A DNA stretch of 64,000 nucleotides from NCBI GenBank assembly GCA_963849305.1, contig CAWKGV010000007.1:228537-292536 (forward strand), given 5' to 3'. The notes under the pieces are model-generated. The model saw nothing but the letters and a program-made list of their open reading frames with translations, did not search any database and was not told the DNA's origin. The position numbers were made by a program, and so were the translations under genes. Numbering within the stretch: the stretch's first letter is position 1; every line of letters starts with the position of its first letter. This document shows positions 35,269 to 45,412 of the stretch, in pieces. The DNA is from CAWKGV01 sp963849305 (GTDB lineage: Bacteria > Pseudomonadota > Alphaproteobacteria > Acetobacterales > Acetobacteraceae).

Positions 35269-38186
35269 TTACAAGCGGGCCGGAACCAGCCGGGCGCGTT
35301 GCAGTGCCGAGTCCGCCGCCGCGACATGGCTCGCCAGCTCGGCGTGCAGCACGGGCGCATCCTCTTGCGACGCGACCTCCAGCGCCTGCCGGCAATCCGC
35401 CGCCGCTTCCTCGATCAACGCCGCCTTTTGCTGCCGTTGACCGATCAAAAGGAGAGCGGCCCCGAGGTGGTCTTCCGTCTCGGCCCAGAGATACGGAGCG
35501 CGGTCGCGCGTGCGCTCCTGCAAGGCGAGCCGGTACGCGCTCGCCGCTTCCTCCAACCGCGCCGTGCCGTCCTCGCGCGCGCCGATCGCGGCGAGCGTAT
35601 TGCCCAACTCGTCTTCTGCTTCCGCCCAATCGACCGGCACGCGCGCGCGCGTCAACTCTTGCAGCGCCGATCGCAACGTTGTCGCCGCCTGTTGCAGTTG
35701 CGATGGATCGGAGTCCTCGTTCGCCGATGGCGAGCAGCACGCCGCCAAGGCGCAATTGAGTGTATCCGAATGCAAGCGGCTTACGATCGCGCGGGCGTTC
35801 CTCCAGGGCGAGGCCACAAGCCGAAACGGCCTCTCGCAACGTGGTCATATTGTGCTCTCGCTGGCCGAGCGCCGCGAGCGCAAGGCACAGATCGCTCTGT
35901 AGCCGCGCCCAATCTTCCGGATCGTGCTCCCGTGTCGCTTCCTGCAACGCGAGATGGTACGCTGCAACCGCGTCCTTCAGGTGCGTCGTCCCGGGTTCAC
36001 GCTCGCCGAGAAAGGTGAGCGCGGAGCCAAGACCAAGCTGAAGGCTCGCCCAATCCAATGGCGCCCGCTCCCGGGGCAATTCCTCCAGTGCCAAATTGTA
36101 CGTCGCGACCGCCGTCTTCAGATCGGCAATCCCTGACCGGCGAATACCGATGGAAACAAGCGCGTTGGCAACACTGACCTGCGTGTCTGCCCATGCAAGC
36201 GGTTCACGGTCGCGCGTGCGCTCCTGAAGCACCAAGCGATAGACCGCGACCGCTTCTTGCAGCCGCTCTGCGCCGACCTCATCGGAGCCGATGCTCGCAA
36301 GCGCGGTGCCGAGATCGTATTGCGCTGTCGCCCACAGCCGCGGAACGCGCTCCCGCGTCAATTCCTGCAAGGCAAGTCGGTAAGCGGCGATCGCCTGCTC
36401 GCGCTCGGTCCGCGCCGCCTTGCGATTGGCCACCTCCTGGAGCGCGGTTCCCAGGTTCACTTCCGTCGCCTGCCCATTTGAGCGGCACTTGATCCCGCCG
36501 GAATTCCTCAAGCGCCAGGCGATAGGCGGCGACCGCTTCATCCAAAGTCTGCGTGCCGGACTGGCGTTCGCCGAGCGCGTCCAGCGCCGTGCCGAGGCCG
36601 TCTTCGGCCAAAGCCCATTGCTGGGGCGCGCGCGCGCGAGTCGCTTCCTGAAGCGCGAGCCGGTAAGCCGCGACCGCCTGCTCCAGCCGTGTGGTTCCAG
36701 CCTCGCGCCCGCCGATCATGCGCAGCGCGGTTCCTAGATCAATCTCTCCAAACGCCCAGTAGAGCGGCGCGCGATCCCGCGTCCAGTCCTGCAATGCGAG
36801 CTGGAACGCGGCAACCGCATCTTCCAGTCGCGTCGTGCCAGACTCGCGCTCGCCGAGCATCATCAGGGCGCCGCCTAGCCCATGCTGGGCCAAGCCCCGC
36901 ACGAACCACACGCGACCTGGCACAAGCTCCTTTAGGGCGAGCCGGAACGCGGCAACAGCCTGCTCAAGTCGCTCGGCGTCTGAGTCGCGCTCGCCCAGCG
37001 TAAACAGCACTTGTCCTAACTCGGTTTGTGCGAGCTGCCACGCGATCGGCGCGTTCGCTGGGGTCAATACCTGCAAGGCCAGCCGGTAGCTGGTCAGCGC
37101 CGCCTCCAGCTTTGCTGTTCCCGGTTCTCGATCGCCGATCGCCCATAGTGCCGAGGCAAGATCAGTTTGCGCTGTTGCCCAATCCAGCGGCGCGCGGTCT
37201 CGGGTCACGACTTGCAATGCACGGCGAAGTGCCACCGCCGCCTCCTCAAGCGTTGCCGTGCCGGATTCCCGTTGGCCAAGATCCAGCAAGCTGTCGCCTA
37301 GAACCACTTGCATCCAGGCCCACTCGTCGGGCGCGCCGTCTCGGCTGAATTGGGCCAGAGCCGACTGGCAAGTCGCGATCGCATCCCGCAACGCCGAATT
37401 GTCACCGCGCTGCTCGCCCTGTTGCTGAAGGGCGACGGCCCGACTGAGCAGATAGCTTGCCAACTCCTTTGGGTGCCCGCCGGGCACGAGCGCGGCGGCT
37501 TGCTGGAACTGTTCCGCTGCATCCAGGTAGCGCAGTTGCGTTAGCGCGATGTTGCCACGGCTGGCGGTCAGCTTCGCCGCGCTCAGCGCGTGCCGGTCCT
37601 CGGCTTCCTGCGCCTTCTCTCGCAGCTGCCGCGCTTGGCGCAGCGCCGCCAGTTCCGCGTCCTTGGCACGCCCAAGCAACGCATCGGCCTCGGCGAGCTT
37701 GCCCGCATCGAGTGCCTGCCTGGCCCGGCTCGCCAGTTCGGCGACATGCGGATCGTCCGGCTCGAGCACCGCCAGTTCGTCGCGCGTGCTCGCGAAATGG
37801 GTGGCGATCTCGATCAGCCGGGCCGGAATTTTCTCCTCGGGCACGTTCTGCTCGCCCAGGATTTTGAAGAACTCCGCTGTAGCGGCCGAGGTAAACCCGA
37901 ATTTCGCCGCCAATTCCGCCGCTCTCTCTTCGGCTTGCCGGCGTCTTTCTTCGGAAGCGTCCTTGTCGGCAAGCGTCTTGGCCAGCAACGCCAAGGTGGC
38001 CGGGTTCTCCTGGTTCACCGTGGTGTTGATCGGGCTGTTGACGGCGTTCCCGCCGATCGCCACGCCCTGCGTCGCGGTGAGCGGGCGATCCGCGAAAGCC
38101 AGCGCGGGCGTGCGATTGAATCCACCAAGCGCCAGCGCCAGGACCGCGGCCCGCGCCGCAGCCGCTATTTGGCCTGCGACTCGCAT
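35269..38186 (-). CDS. Large tetratricopeptide-like repeat protein (about fifteen 47-residue repeats), frameshifted
   Basis: Starts at ATG 38184-38186 with a signal-like hydrophobic N-terminus (AAAARAAVLALALGGF), then QGVAIGGNAVNSPINTTVNQ, a charged coiled-coil region (EERRRQAEERAAELAAKF), and about fifteen tandem units of 47 residues. The unit resembles GTTRLEQAVAAYRLALQE plus RDRAPLDWA plus LGTALxxLGERE. Frame shifts near 36480 and 35720 split it into three open parts; the repeat register continues across both, so one protein of roughly 970 residues is likely. Helical repeats of this kind form protein-protein scaffolds. It overlaps the small upstream membrane gene by 22 bp. Confidence 0.82.
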
Positions 38187-38410
38187 GGCGCGGAAACCGT
38201 CCCGTTCGATACCGAATTGCGTATCGGAGAATCTTTGGCGCTGCCGCCGATCGCGACCCCAAGCTGGGCGCAGACCGGCTTGTCGTCCCCGTGCGGCCAG
38301 ACATACGTAACGACCGCCCATCCGCCGGCCAGGACCGCGACCAGGCCGCTGGCGACCCATGAGATCAGCGCCCGCCGCTTTTCATCCCACAACTGCGCCC
38401 AGAAGCTCAT
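38165..38410 (-). CDS. Small single-pass membrane protein with GVAIGG motif
   Basis: An 81-residue protein from ATG 38408-38410 behind GGAGG. A transmembrane helix (ALISWVASGLVAVLAGGWAVV) is followed by a short external part with LGVAIGGSAKDSPIRNSVSN. That motif is nearly repeated near the N-terminus of the downstream TPR protein (QGVAIGGNAVNSPI). The two genes overlap and are probably co-expressed. No family was recognised; a shared binding site or assembly motif is a guess. Confidence 0.68.
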   Translation of the reverse strand: MSFWAQLWDEKRRALISWVASGLVAVLAGGWAVVTYVWPHGDDKPVCAQLGVAIGGSAKDSPIRNSVSNGTVSAPCESQAK

Positions 38411-38543
38411 CCTTGCGAGCCTCCATCCCGGATGATCTATCATCGTACGAGGACGAGCGCCACCGGTCTGTGATCTGGTTCACACGAAGGCCCGCGACAG
38501 ATAGCATCAAAGCGAAACACCCACTCGCGCCGGGGAATCAGGA

Positions 38544-39368
38544 ATGCCAGCCACCCAAATCGAAAAAGCCAACCGGTTTAGCGCATTGCACCAAGCGCCG
38601 GAGGCGTTCGTGATCGCCAACGCCTGGGACGCGGGCTCGGCCCGCATCCTGGCCGGGCTCGGGTTCGCGGCCCTGGCGACCTCCTCCGGTGCCTCGGCCG
38701 GCGTGCTCGGCCGGCGCGACGGCAGGGTGACGCGCGACGAAGCCCTCGCGCATTGCCGCCTGATCGTGGACGCGACCGATCTCCCTGTTTCCGCCGATCT
38801 GGAAAAGGGCTTCGGCGACACCCCGGAAGCAGCATCCGAAACCATCCGTCTCGCCGGCGCGGCCGGTCTGGTCGGCGGCTCGATCGAGGATGCGACCGGC
38901 GATCCGCGCACGCCGTTATTCGAGCCGGGCCACGCGACCGAACGGGTCGCCGCAGCGGCCGAGACGGCACGCAGGCTCCCGTTCCCGTTCCTGCTCACGG
39001 CGCGGGCGGAGAACTTCCTGCGCGGCAATCCCGACCTGGACGACACGATCAACCGCCTGCGCGCGTTCGAGCAGGCCGGCGCCGACGTGCTGATGGCGCC
39101 CGGCCTGCCGGACCTAGCCGCCGTGCGCGCGGTCTGCGCCGCGTTGTCGCGGCCGTTCAACTTCATGGTCGGCATCAAGGGTCGTTCGTTCTCGGTCGCG
39201 GAGCTTGCCGCGGCCGGCGTGAAGCGTATCAGCCTCGCCACCTCGCTCTACCGCGCGGCCATGACCGGCCTGCTGGCGGCAGCGCGCGAAGCCAAGGAGC
39301 AAGGCACTTTCGGCTACCTGGATACCGCGATGACAACGCCGGACCTCAACGGTTTCCTGCGCGACTAG
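38544..39368 (+). CDS. Isocitrate lyase/PEP mutase family protein
   Basis: A 274-residue TIM-barrel protein of the ICL/PEP mutase superfamily. Typical parts are FVIANAWDAGSARILAGLGF, ATSSGASAGVLG, the metal-binding VSADLEKGFGDTPE and GLVGGSIEDATGDP, and FLLTARAENFL. Relatives are oxaloacetate decarboxylases, 2-methylisocitrate lyase-like enzymes and phosphonopyruvate enzymes; the exact substrate is not clear. It is followed 8 bp later by a DUF488 gene. Confidence 0.9.
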   Translation: MPATQIEKANRFSALHQAPEAFVIANAWDAGSARILAGLGFAALATSSGASAGVLGRRDGRVTRDEALAHCRLIVDATDLPVSADLEKGFGDTPEAASETIRLAGAAGLVGGSIEDATGDPRTPLFEPGHATERVAAAAETARRLPFPFLLTARAENFLRGNPDLDDTINRLRAFEQAGADVLMAPGLPDLAAVRAVCAALSRPFNFMVGIKGRSFSVAELAAAGVKRISLATSLYRAAMTGLLAAAREAKEQGTFGYLDTAMTTPDLNGFLRD

Positions 39369-39376
39369 CGGCCCCG

Positions 39377-39907
39377 GTGAGCCGGCCCTACTATACCATC
39401 GGCCATTCGACGCGCGCCGTGGAGGAGCTTGTCGCACTGTTGCACGAGGCCAACGCGGACCTTGTGGTTGATGTCCGCACGATGCCGCGCTCGCGCACCA
39501 ATCCGCAGTTCAACGCCGACACGCTGCCCGCCGCGCTGACGCCGCACGACATCTGCTACCGGCATATCGCCAAGCTCGGCGGCCTGCGCGGGCGCCGCAG
39601 AGGCGCGGCGCCGTCGGCCAACAGCTTCTGGGAGAATGCCAGCTTTCGCAACTACGCCGACTACGCGATGACTGACCCGTTTCGCGAGGGCCTGGCGGAG
39701 CTGCGCGCGCTCGCGCGCGAGCACACCTGCGCCATCATGTGCGCCGAGGCGGTCTGGTGGCGCTGCCACCGCAGGATCATCGCCGACTACTTGCTGGCGG
39801 CCGGCGAACAGGTGCGGCACATCATCGGGCACAACCATATCGACAATGCCGCGATGACCCCGGCCGCCAAGCGTCAGGCGGACGACACTATCGTTTATCC
39901 GAAGTGA
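39377..39907 (+). CDS. DUF488 family protein
   Basis: A 176-residue protein read from GTG 39377-39379 (VSRPYYTIGHSTRAVEELVA). The DUF488 signature is clear: YTIGHSTRAVEELVALL, VVDVRTMPRSRTNPQFN, KLGGLRGRR, NYADYAMTDPF and CAEAVWWRCHRRIIADYL. The Cys-x6-Cys-His cluster near the end is typical. The biochemical role is unknown. It follows the PEP-mutase-like gene closely, so the two are probably one transcript. Confidence 0.93.
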   Translation: MSRPYYTIGHSTRAVEELVALLHEANADLVVDVRTMPRSRTNPQFNADTLPAALTPHDICYRHIAKLGGLRGRRRGAAPSANSFWENASFRNYADYAMTDPFREGLAELRALAREHTCAIMCAEAVWWRCHRRIIADYLLAAGEQVRHIIGHNHIDNAAMTPAAKRQADDTIVYPK

Positions 39908-39922
39908 CTGCCTTGCCGCTCC

Positions 39923-40333
39923 TTACCCCGCACCGAGGTCGCCGATCGCGCACGCCAGCGACGGCTGGCGTATCCCGGTCACGATCCAGCCGTTCCGCTG
40001 CGGGTTCCACGCGGTCATGAACGTGTAGAGGCAGCGGTCCACGCTTTGCTCCCCGCCGACCAGCTCCGTGCTCGAAATCCGCCGGCCCTTCTTATCCTTG
40101 GTGGTGGTCGTCACCGCCGAAACCGGCGTGCTGGAGACCGAGATGCGCGTCCATTGATAGGCCCGCGTCCCTCCGCCCAGGTCGATGACGCTGGATGGCG
40201 GGCCGTAGGCGATCGCCACCTGCCGGACATCCTGGCCGACAAAGGTGCGCATCGTGTCCGCGACACATGCGCCGAGCATGGCCAGCGTCAAGCTGCCCAA
40301 TACGGCGACGGCCAACCGATTGCGCCCGTTCAT
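39923..40333 (-). CDS. Predicted lipoprotein
   Basis: A 136-residue protein from ATG 40331-40333 behind GGAGG. The signal peptide ends in a lipobox (LTLAMLGAC), so Cys22 or so should be lipidated. The mature part contains VGQDVRQVAIAYGPPSSVID and YQWTRISVSSTPVSAVT, resembling small outer-membrane-assembly-like (SmpA-type) lipoproteins, but the family is not certain. It converges on the DUF488 gene and is 29 bp downstream of the solute-binding gene. Confidence 0.8.
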   Translation of the reverse strand: MNGRNRLAVAVLGSLTLAMLGACVADTMRTFVGQDVRQVAIAYGPPSSVIDLGGGTRAYQWTRISVSSTPVSAVTTTTKDKKGRRISSTELVGGEQSVDRCLYTFMTAWNPQRNGWIVTGIRQPSLACAIGDLGAG

Positions 40334-40362
40334 TCGTTCCTCCGATCGCGTCCGCCAGCCGG

Positions 40363-41655
40363 TCAGGATTTGTAGATCTTCGCCACCTGCTTCTGTGCTC
40401 GCTGTATCGCGGCCTTCGCGGTCAAAGCGCCGGAAACGGCGGCAGCGAACATATCCACCACCACGAAGTTGGCGAAGACCGACGCCGAGGCGGGGCTCGG
40501 CGTGGCCGGCCAAGAGAGCGAGCGGGTGTCCTCGGGTGCCGCGCCGAACGGCGCGATCTTGGGATCGCTCCGCCAGATCGGGTTGTCCTGGTAGGCGCGC
40601 AGGCTCTGGGCGATGAAGCCCGCCGAGTTGGTGATCAGCTTCGAGTATTGCGGCGCTTCCATCAGGAAGGCGATCAGCGCCTTGGCCGCGTTCGGATACT
40701 TCGAGTAGCGGAACACCACCATCGGATCGAGCCGGTTCTCCGCCGTGGGCACGCCCGCGGGCCCGATCGGCATCGCCGCATGGTCCATGTCCGAGGCGAT
40801 TTCCGGAGCGCTGCGCTTCGCCTCGGTGTAGATCGAGATGCCGTTGTTGGTGAGCGAGCATTGCCCGGCGAGGAACGCGCGGTTGTTGTTGATGTCCAGC
40901 CACGACAGCACGCCGTCCAGCAGCGTCGGGTACAGCTCCTTGGCGTAGTCGAGCGCCCGCAAGGTCGCGGGCTGGTCCAGCGTCGGGTTGCCATGCCCGT
41001 CGGTAACTTGCCCGCCTTGCGACCAGAGCAGCCAATAGGCGAAATTGTTCGCGTCGTTCACCGCGTGTCCGAACGAGAAACCGGCCGGATGGCCGATCTT
41101 CTTGAGCCCCTGGCAAAGCTTGAGCAGCCCCTCCGTGCCTGTGGGAAACGTCTCGAATCCGGCCTCGCGCATCCACGAGATGCGGTAGTTCATCAGCGAG
41201 CCGACCACGAACACGGGAATGCAGATCCAGCGGTTCCCTTGCTTGCCGTAGTTCTCGCAAACCGGGTACCAGCCGCCGTATTTCCGCCCGAGATAGTCGG
41301 CGACATCGGAGACATCCACCAGCTTGTCGGGAAACAGATGCGCGGTGGTGTTCTGGGTCCAGATGATGTCCGGCCCGGAGCCGACTTGCACCGAGAGCGC
41401 CGCTTTGGCGACAAGGTCGTCCTGGTTGACGTTCTGGATCACCACCGGAACTCCGGTCGCATGGGAGAACGCCGTGACGTTGGCCGCCGTGGTCGCACCC
41501 TCGGCCGGCAGGAACGTCGCTCCGCGCAGCAGTTGCAGCTTCGCCCCGTGCTCCGGCGTGAATGGGATCTGGTCCGCCCAAGCCCGCGCCCGGTCCAACA
41601 GGCCGGCACCGGCCGCGACGCCCGATGCGACAAAGCCTCTGCGCCCGATCGGCAT
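40363..41655 (-). CDS. ABC-type extracellular solute-binding protein (sugar type), Tat-exported
   Basis: A 430-residue family 1 extracellular solute-binding protein. The start ATG at 41653-41655 follows CAGGAGGGG. The N-terminus MPIGRRGFVASGVAAGAG looks like a twin-arginine signal peptide. The mature part has LQLLRGATFLPAEGA, IIWTQNTTAHLFPD and a long helical C-lobe, as in carbohydrate binding proteins. No permease or ATPase for it lies next to it, so it is an orphan in this window. An upstream in-frame ATG exists at 41739 but lacks a ribosome site. Confidence 0.88.
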   Translation of the reverse strand: MPIGRRGFVASGVAAGAGLLDRARAWADQIPFTPEHGAKLQLLRGATFLPAEGATTAANVTAFSHATGVPVVIQNVNQDDLVAKAALSVQVGSGPDIIWTQNTTAHLFPDKLVDVSDVADYLGRKYGGWYPVCENYGKQGNRWICIPVFVVGSLMNYRISWMREAGFETFPTGTEGLLKLCQGLKKIGHPAGFSFGHAVNDANNFAYWLLWSQGGQVTDGHGNPTLDQPATLRALDYAKELYPTLLDGVLSWLDINNNRAFLAGQCSLTNNGISIYTEAKRSAPEIASDMDHAAMPIGPAGVPTAENRLDPMVVFRYSKYPNAAKALIAFLMEAPQYSKLITNSAGFIAQSLRAYQDNPIWRSDPKIAPFGAAPEDTRSLSWPATPSPASASVFANFVVVDMFAAAVSGALTAKAAIQRAQKQVAKIYKS

Positions 41656-41829
41656 CGATCCCCTCCTGATTGGCCGGTTTTTACCTCGGACATGCGGCCA
41701 AGCAGGGGCGGCGGAGTCAAGCGGCTGTTCCGGCGTCATCTCGTTCCTTCCGCGCTCGGGCGCGGTGATTCACCGGAATGAAAGCTGAACCGACGAACAT
41801 CCCCGCCGGGACGGGTGTGGGAGAGCCGG

Positions 41830-42991
41830 GTGGGACGCAGGCGGGTCATGGGCGCCGGGGCGCTGGCGCTCTGTTGCGTGTTGGCGGCGCCGCTTGCGTC
41901 GGCGGCCGAGATCGACGTGGTCAAGACCGATGTCCCGGGCGCGGCGCTGATCACGGTCCAAGGCGAGTTCCGGGAGCATGACGGGGAAAAATTCGCAGCC
42001 ACCGCCGCGCGCCATCGCCGCGCAGCGGTTGTGTTCAACAGCCCAGGCGGGGCGCTGATCGCCGGATTGCAGATCGGCCATGTGATCCGGCTCAAGCGAT
42101 ACCCGACCTTGGTGATGCGCGACATGCTCTGCGCCTCGGCCTGCGCCATCGCCTGGCTGGCCGGGGCGCCGCGCTGGATGCAAGCGGGCAGCAGGATCGG
42201 CTTTCACGCCGCCTATCTCAAGAACGGCGAGGTGAGCGGCGTCGGCAACGCACTGATCGGCGCTTATCTGAGCAAGCTAGGCCTGTCAGTGGATGCGATC
42301 GTTTACATCGAGCAGGCGAAGCCCACAGAGATCACCTGGCTGACGCCGTCGGATGCGGAGCGTATCGGCTTGGAAGTGCAGATGCTGGGGTCGCGGACCG
42401 CCGGGTCCGGGCGACAGGCGCAACCCGAGCCCGTGTCGCGCCCAGAAGTCGTCCAACCCAGAGCCGTCCGACCCAGCGCCATCCGACCCGGGGCCGTCCG
42501 ATCCCAGGGGCGCGCCGGCTCCGCGCCGGCTCCTGCCGACACTGGCGGAGCCGTTGCCCGAGCAGCCGGCGGACCCTTCGCGCGGGATGGCGCTCGAGGA
42601 CCGGGCCAGATCGTTCGCGGCGGAGTATTTCGCGCACTGGTCGGAGACAAATGCGGAGGCGCTCGGCTATTTCGCCGACGCGTATGCCGAACAGGTCAAC
42701 TTCTATGGCCATGCGATCGGGCGGCGCTCGCTGATGTCGCAGAAGCGAGACTACGTTGGCCGCTGGCCGGTGCGCGTCTACAGCGCCCGGCCGGACTTGC
42801 TTGCCGTTCTGTGCAATGCGGCCAATCGTACATGTGTCGTGAGCGGCATCGTGGATTGGGATTGCCGCAGCCCGGAGCGCAACGCCCGCTCGGTCGGCGC
42901 GGCCAATTTCAGCCTGACCGTGCGGCTCACGGCCGACGAGGTGCGGATCGTCGCCGAGTCCGGCTCAGTGATCTCGCGGCAGGTGGATTGA
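41830..42991 (+). CDS. Secreted ClpP/SppA-like serine protease domain fused to an NTF2-like domain, frameshifted
   Basis: Read from GTG 41830 (preceded by GGGAGAG), with a signal peptide ending APLASAAE. Residues about 30-200 resemble the ClpP/SppA crotonase-like fold: VVFNSPGGALIAGLQIGHVI, and MLCASACAIAWLAGAPRWMQ, where the Ser in CASAC would be the nucleophile. Then comes a Pro-rich linker with EPSDPAPSDPGPSDP, and a C-terminal NTF2/SnoaL-like part (AAEYFAHWSETNAEALGYFA; LMSQKRDYVGRWPVRVY). One shift near 42440 separates the two parts. It is probably a periplasmic protease; the substrate is unknown. Confidence 0.78.
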
Positions 42992-43215
42992 ACGGGTGAG
43001 CTGACAATGAGCTGGCGTACTCGAATTCTTATTAGAAAGTTTCTAGAGAAAGAATATGCTGCGTTACTCATAGATGCAGATGCGCGCAGCGATGCGCGAG
43101 CGGGCAGATCGCTACGGTAATGCGAAAATCCTTCAATCGGCATCTCAGCACAGTGACTTGACGGTGCTGACGATCGTCGTTGAATCGCCGCGTGGCAGAT
43201 AAGGAGACATTCGTC

Positions 43216-43632
43216 GTGCGCACAGCCTTCCTCACAGCGGCGCTACTCGTTGGGTTCGCGGCCCCCAGTTTTGCCCAAAATCAGGGTCAGAATGGCAATT
43301 ATGAACAACCGCAGCGCGGGATGAACATGAGCGGCGGTGACGAATCCGGTCCGATGAACATCATGGGTGGCATGAATGGCCGTCAAATGGGGCCCATGAT
43401 GCAAGCGGCGCGCGAGTTGGCTGCGGGCGCGTTCTTCCGCTTCAAAAGGGGTAATGACGAAGTGGACATCCATTGCCCGCCTAATGTGGCGCTGCAAAAC
43501 TGCGTTGGAGCTGCAGCCGATTTGATGGGTACTCTACGTAGGGTTGCCTCGGGTAGTGGCGAATCGGGCAGCGGCGAGTCAGGTGGTGGCCAGAGCGGCA
43601 ATCAATCATCTGGCAGCGGATCACAAAAGTAG
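43216..43632 (+). CDS. Small secreted hypothetical protein
   Basis: A 138-residue product from GTG 43216 behind AAGGAG (an in-frame ATG lies at 43180). The signal peptide RTAFLTAALLVGFAAPSFA precedes a Gln/Asn/Met-rich region (GMNMSGGDESGPMNIMGGMN). A compact part then has two cysteines (VDIHCPPNVALQNCVGAAAD), and the protein ends in a Gly/Ser tail with the repeat SGSGESGSGESGGG. No family was recognised. It is likely periplasmic. Confidence 0.7.
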   Translation: MRTAFLTAALLVGFAAPSFAQNQGQNGNYEQPQRGMNMSGGDESGPMNIMGGMNGRQMGPMMQAARELAAGAFFRFKRGNDEVDIHCPPNVALQNCVGAAADLMGTLRRVASGSGESGSGESGGGQSGNQSSGSGSQK

Positions 43633-43753
43633 CCAGAGCAGCTCGTCAACGGTGCGGGCCGACGACGTCATGTCGTTGGCCGCATGATGGCGGTGATCGT
43701 TCGGCGCGGACATTCGGGCTCGAGGCGGGCGGCCAGGGCGCGGGTGTTGGTGA

Positions 43754-43981
43754 TGCGTCGCCGACCTGAAGCAGTGCCCGGAACCGATCCAGCTCCGCAT
43801 GGTCTGGCATTTCTGGCACTGCAATCAGGACTACGGCCGGCGGGTCGCGCAAGGCGCCGGCATCGACATCGAGAAGGCCAAGGCCCTGCCGCCGCTGCCC
43901 GGCAAGCCGGCGCCCGGGAAGCGGCCGGACGTCGCCCAGGAGGGCAGGGCTGACGTCCAGAAGGGCAGGGCCGCCGAATAG
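43754..43981 (+). pseudogene. Possible catalase C-terminal fragment
   Basis: An open stretch of about 75 residues reads DLKQCPEPIQLRMVWHFWHC, then NQDYGRRVAQGAGIDIEKAK, and a Pro/Lys tail. The segment resembles the C-terminal end of monofunctional catalases (a helix followed by DYGxRVA). No catalase core, heme-ligand Tyr motif or start codon region is found upstream, so it would be a leftover fragment. The assignment is tentative. Confidence 0.4.
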
Positions 43982-44052
43982 CACCCGTCTTACGACGCTA
44001 CTCACTCCGGCCCCCACCCCAACCCTTTCCCTTGGGCCCGCCCTCTGGGAGA

Positions 44053-44066
44053 GGGCGCTAGCGCCC
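44053..44066. repeat. Palindromic GC-rich repeat unit (REP-like)
   Basis: GGGCGCTAGCGCCC is a perfect 14-bp palindrome within a 70-bp stretch of C-rich then G-rich sequence (about 44005-44070) between the catalase-like fragment and the efflux gene. It has the look of dispersed intergenic REP-type repeats of high-GC bacteria. No T-tract follows, so it is not a clear terminator. Confidence 0.4.
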
Positions 44067-44211
44067 GCTAAAGAGGAGATGCCGCCGTCCAGGGCGCCAT
44101 CCGGCCGAAGCGATCACCAAGCTACGACGGCCAGATCGGCCACCGCTCCTTCGACACCGGGACCGCGCGGCCATCCCTGGCCGCCAGTCCCCGCCTCTGC
44201 CATGAAGCGCC

Positions 44212-45384
44212 ATGCGCATTCCCGCGTGGCTGCCAGTGCTGCTCGGCTTCCTCACCGCCGTCGGGCCGGCCTCGACCGACATGTACCTCCCGGCCTTCCC
44301 GGCGATCGAGACGTCGCTGCACGAGCCGGCGGGCTCGGCGCAGCTCTCGCTCGCCACCTGGTTCGCCGGGCTCGCAGTCGGGCAGATCGCCCAGGGCACG
44401 CTCGCCGACCGCTACGGTCGCCGCCGCCCGCTGATCGCCGCCACCGCTCTCTACACGATTACCTGCGCCGCCTGCGCGCTGGCCCCATCGATCCTTTTTC
44501 TCTCCGGCTTCCGCTTCGTTTCCGCAGTCGCGGCCTCGGCCGGCATGGTGATCCCTCGCGCCGTGGTGCGCGACCTCGCCGACGGGCACGCGGCGGCGGT
44601 GCTGATGTCGCGATTGATGCTGGTGATGGGCGCGGCGCCGATCCTCGCCCCCAGCATCGGCGGCGCGGTGCTCGCCTTCGCCGACTGGCGCTGGATCTTC
44701 TGGATTCTGACCGGATACGGCGCGGTCTCCTTCGCGCTCGTCTGCTGGAAGCTGCCCGACACGCTGGCCCCGGCGCGGCGCGCCCGCTTGTCGGCGAGCG
44801 AGCAGTTCGGCCGCTATGCCCAGATCGTTCGCGAGCGCGGCTTCCTCGCGCACGCGACGATGGGCGGGTGCGGCACCTTCGCCTTCTTCGCCTATCTCGC
44901 CGGCTCTTCGCCGGTGTTCATCGACGGCTTCGGTTTCACGCCGTCCGAGTATGGCGGACTGTTCGGCGCCTGTGCGCTCGGGCTGATCGGCGCCTCGCAA
45001 CTCAACGCGCGCATTGTCCCACGCCTCGGCCCTTCAGTCGTCCTGCACGCCGTCGCATCGGTCTATCTCGCCGCCGCCGTGACGCTGGCGGTGGTGGCCT
45101 TCACGCGCTTGCACGCCCTGGCGGCGGTCATTCCGCCGCTATTCATCATGGTGAGCTGTCAGGGGCTGCTCAACCCCAACACCACCGTGGGCGCGCTCAC
45201 CCGCCATGCCGCCCATGCGGGCAGCGCCTCGGCGTTGATGGGCATGGGACAGTTCCTGCTCGGCGCCGTCAGCGGCTTGCTGGTCGGCCTGTTCACCGAC
45301 GGCACGCCGCGCGGCATGGCTGCCCTGATGCTGGCGGGTGCGGCCGGGCTGGTGGTTGCCGACCGCTGCCGCCCGCGCACATAG
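44212..45384 (+). CDS. Bcr/CflA family multidrug efflux transporter (MFS)
   Basis: A 390-residue inner-membrane transporter with about 12 hydrophobic helices. It shows the MFS motif A variant AQGTLADRYGRRRPLIAATA between helices 2 and 3 and the Bcr-type start STDMYLPAFPAIETSL. The family exports drugs and small metabolites by proton antiport. The gene is intact and is followed 28 bp later by a gamma-glutamyl hydrolase gene, which may share its transcript. The substrate cannot be told from sequence. Confidence 0.93.
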   Translation: MRIPAWLPVLLGFLTAVGPASTDMYLPAFPAIETSLHEPAGSAQLSLATWFAGLAVGQIAQGTLADRYGRRRPLIAATALYTITCAACALAPSILFLSGFRFVSAVAASAGMVIPRAVVRDLADGHAAAVLMSRLMLVMGAAPILAPSIGGAVLAFADWRWIFWILTGYGAVSFALVCWKLPDTLAPARRARLSASEQFGRYAQIVRERGFLAHATMGGCGTFAFFAYLAGSSPVFIDGFGFTPSEYGGLFGACALGLIGASQLNARIVPRLGPSVVLHAVASVYLAAAVTLAVVAFTRLHALAAVIPPLFIMVSCQGLLNPNTTVGALTRHAAHAGSASALMGMGQFLLGAVSGLLVGLFTDGTPRGMAALMLAGAAGLVVADRCRPRT

Positions 45385-45412
45385 TCCGGCGGGTGAAGGA
45401 GGATCGCGCGGA

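Noticed and set aside
37549..38435. Long plus-strand frames opposite the TPR gene
   Set aside because: Composition follows the antisense of the repeats; no ribosome site or family features.
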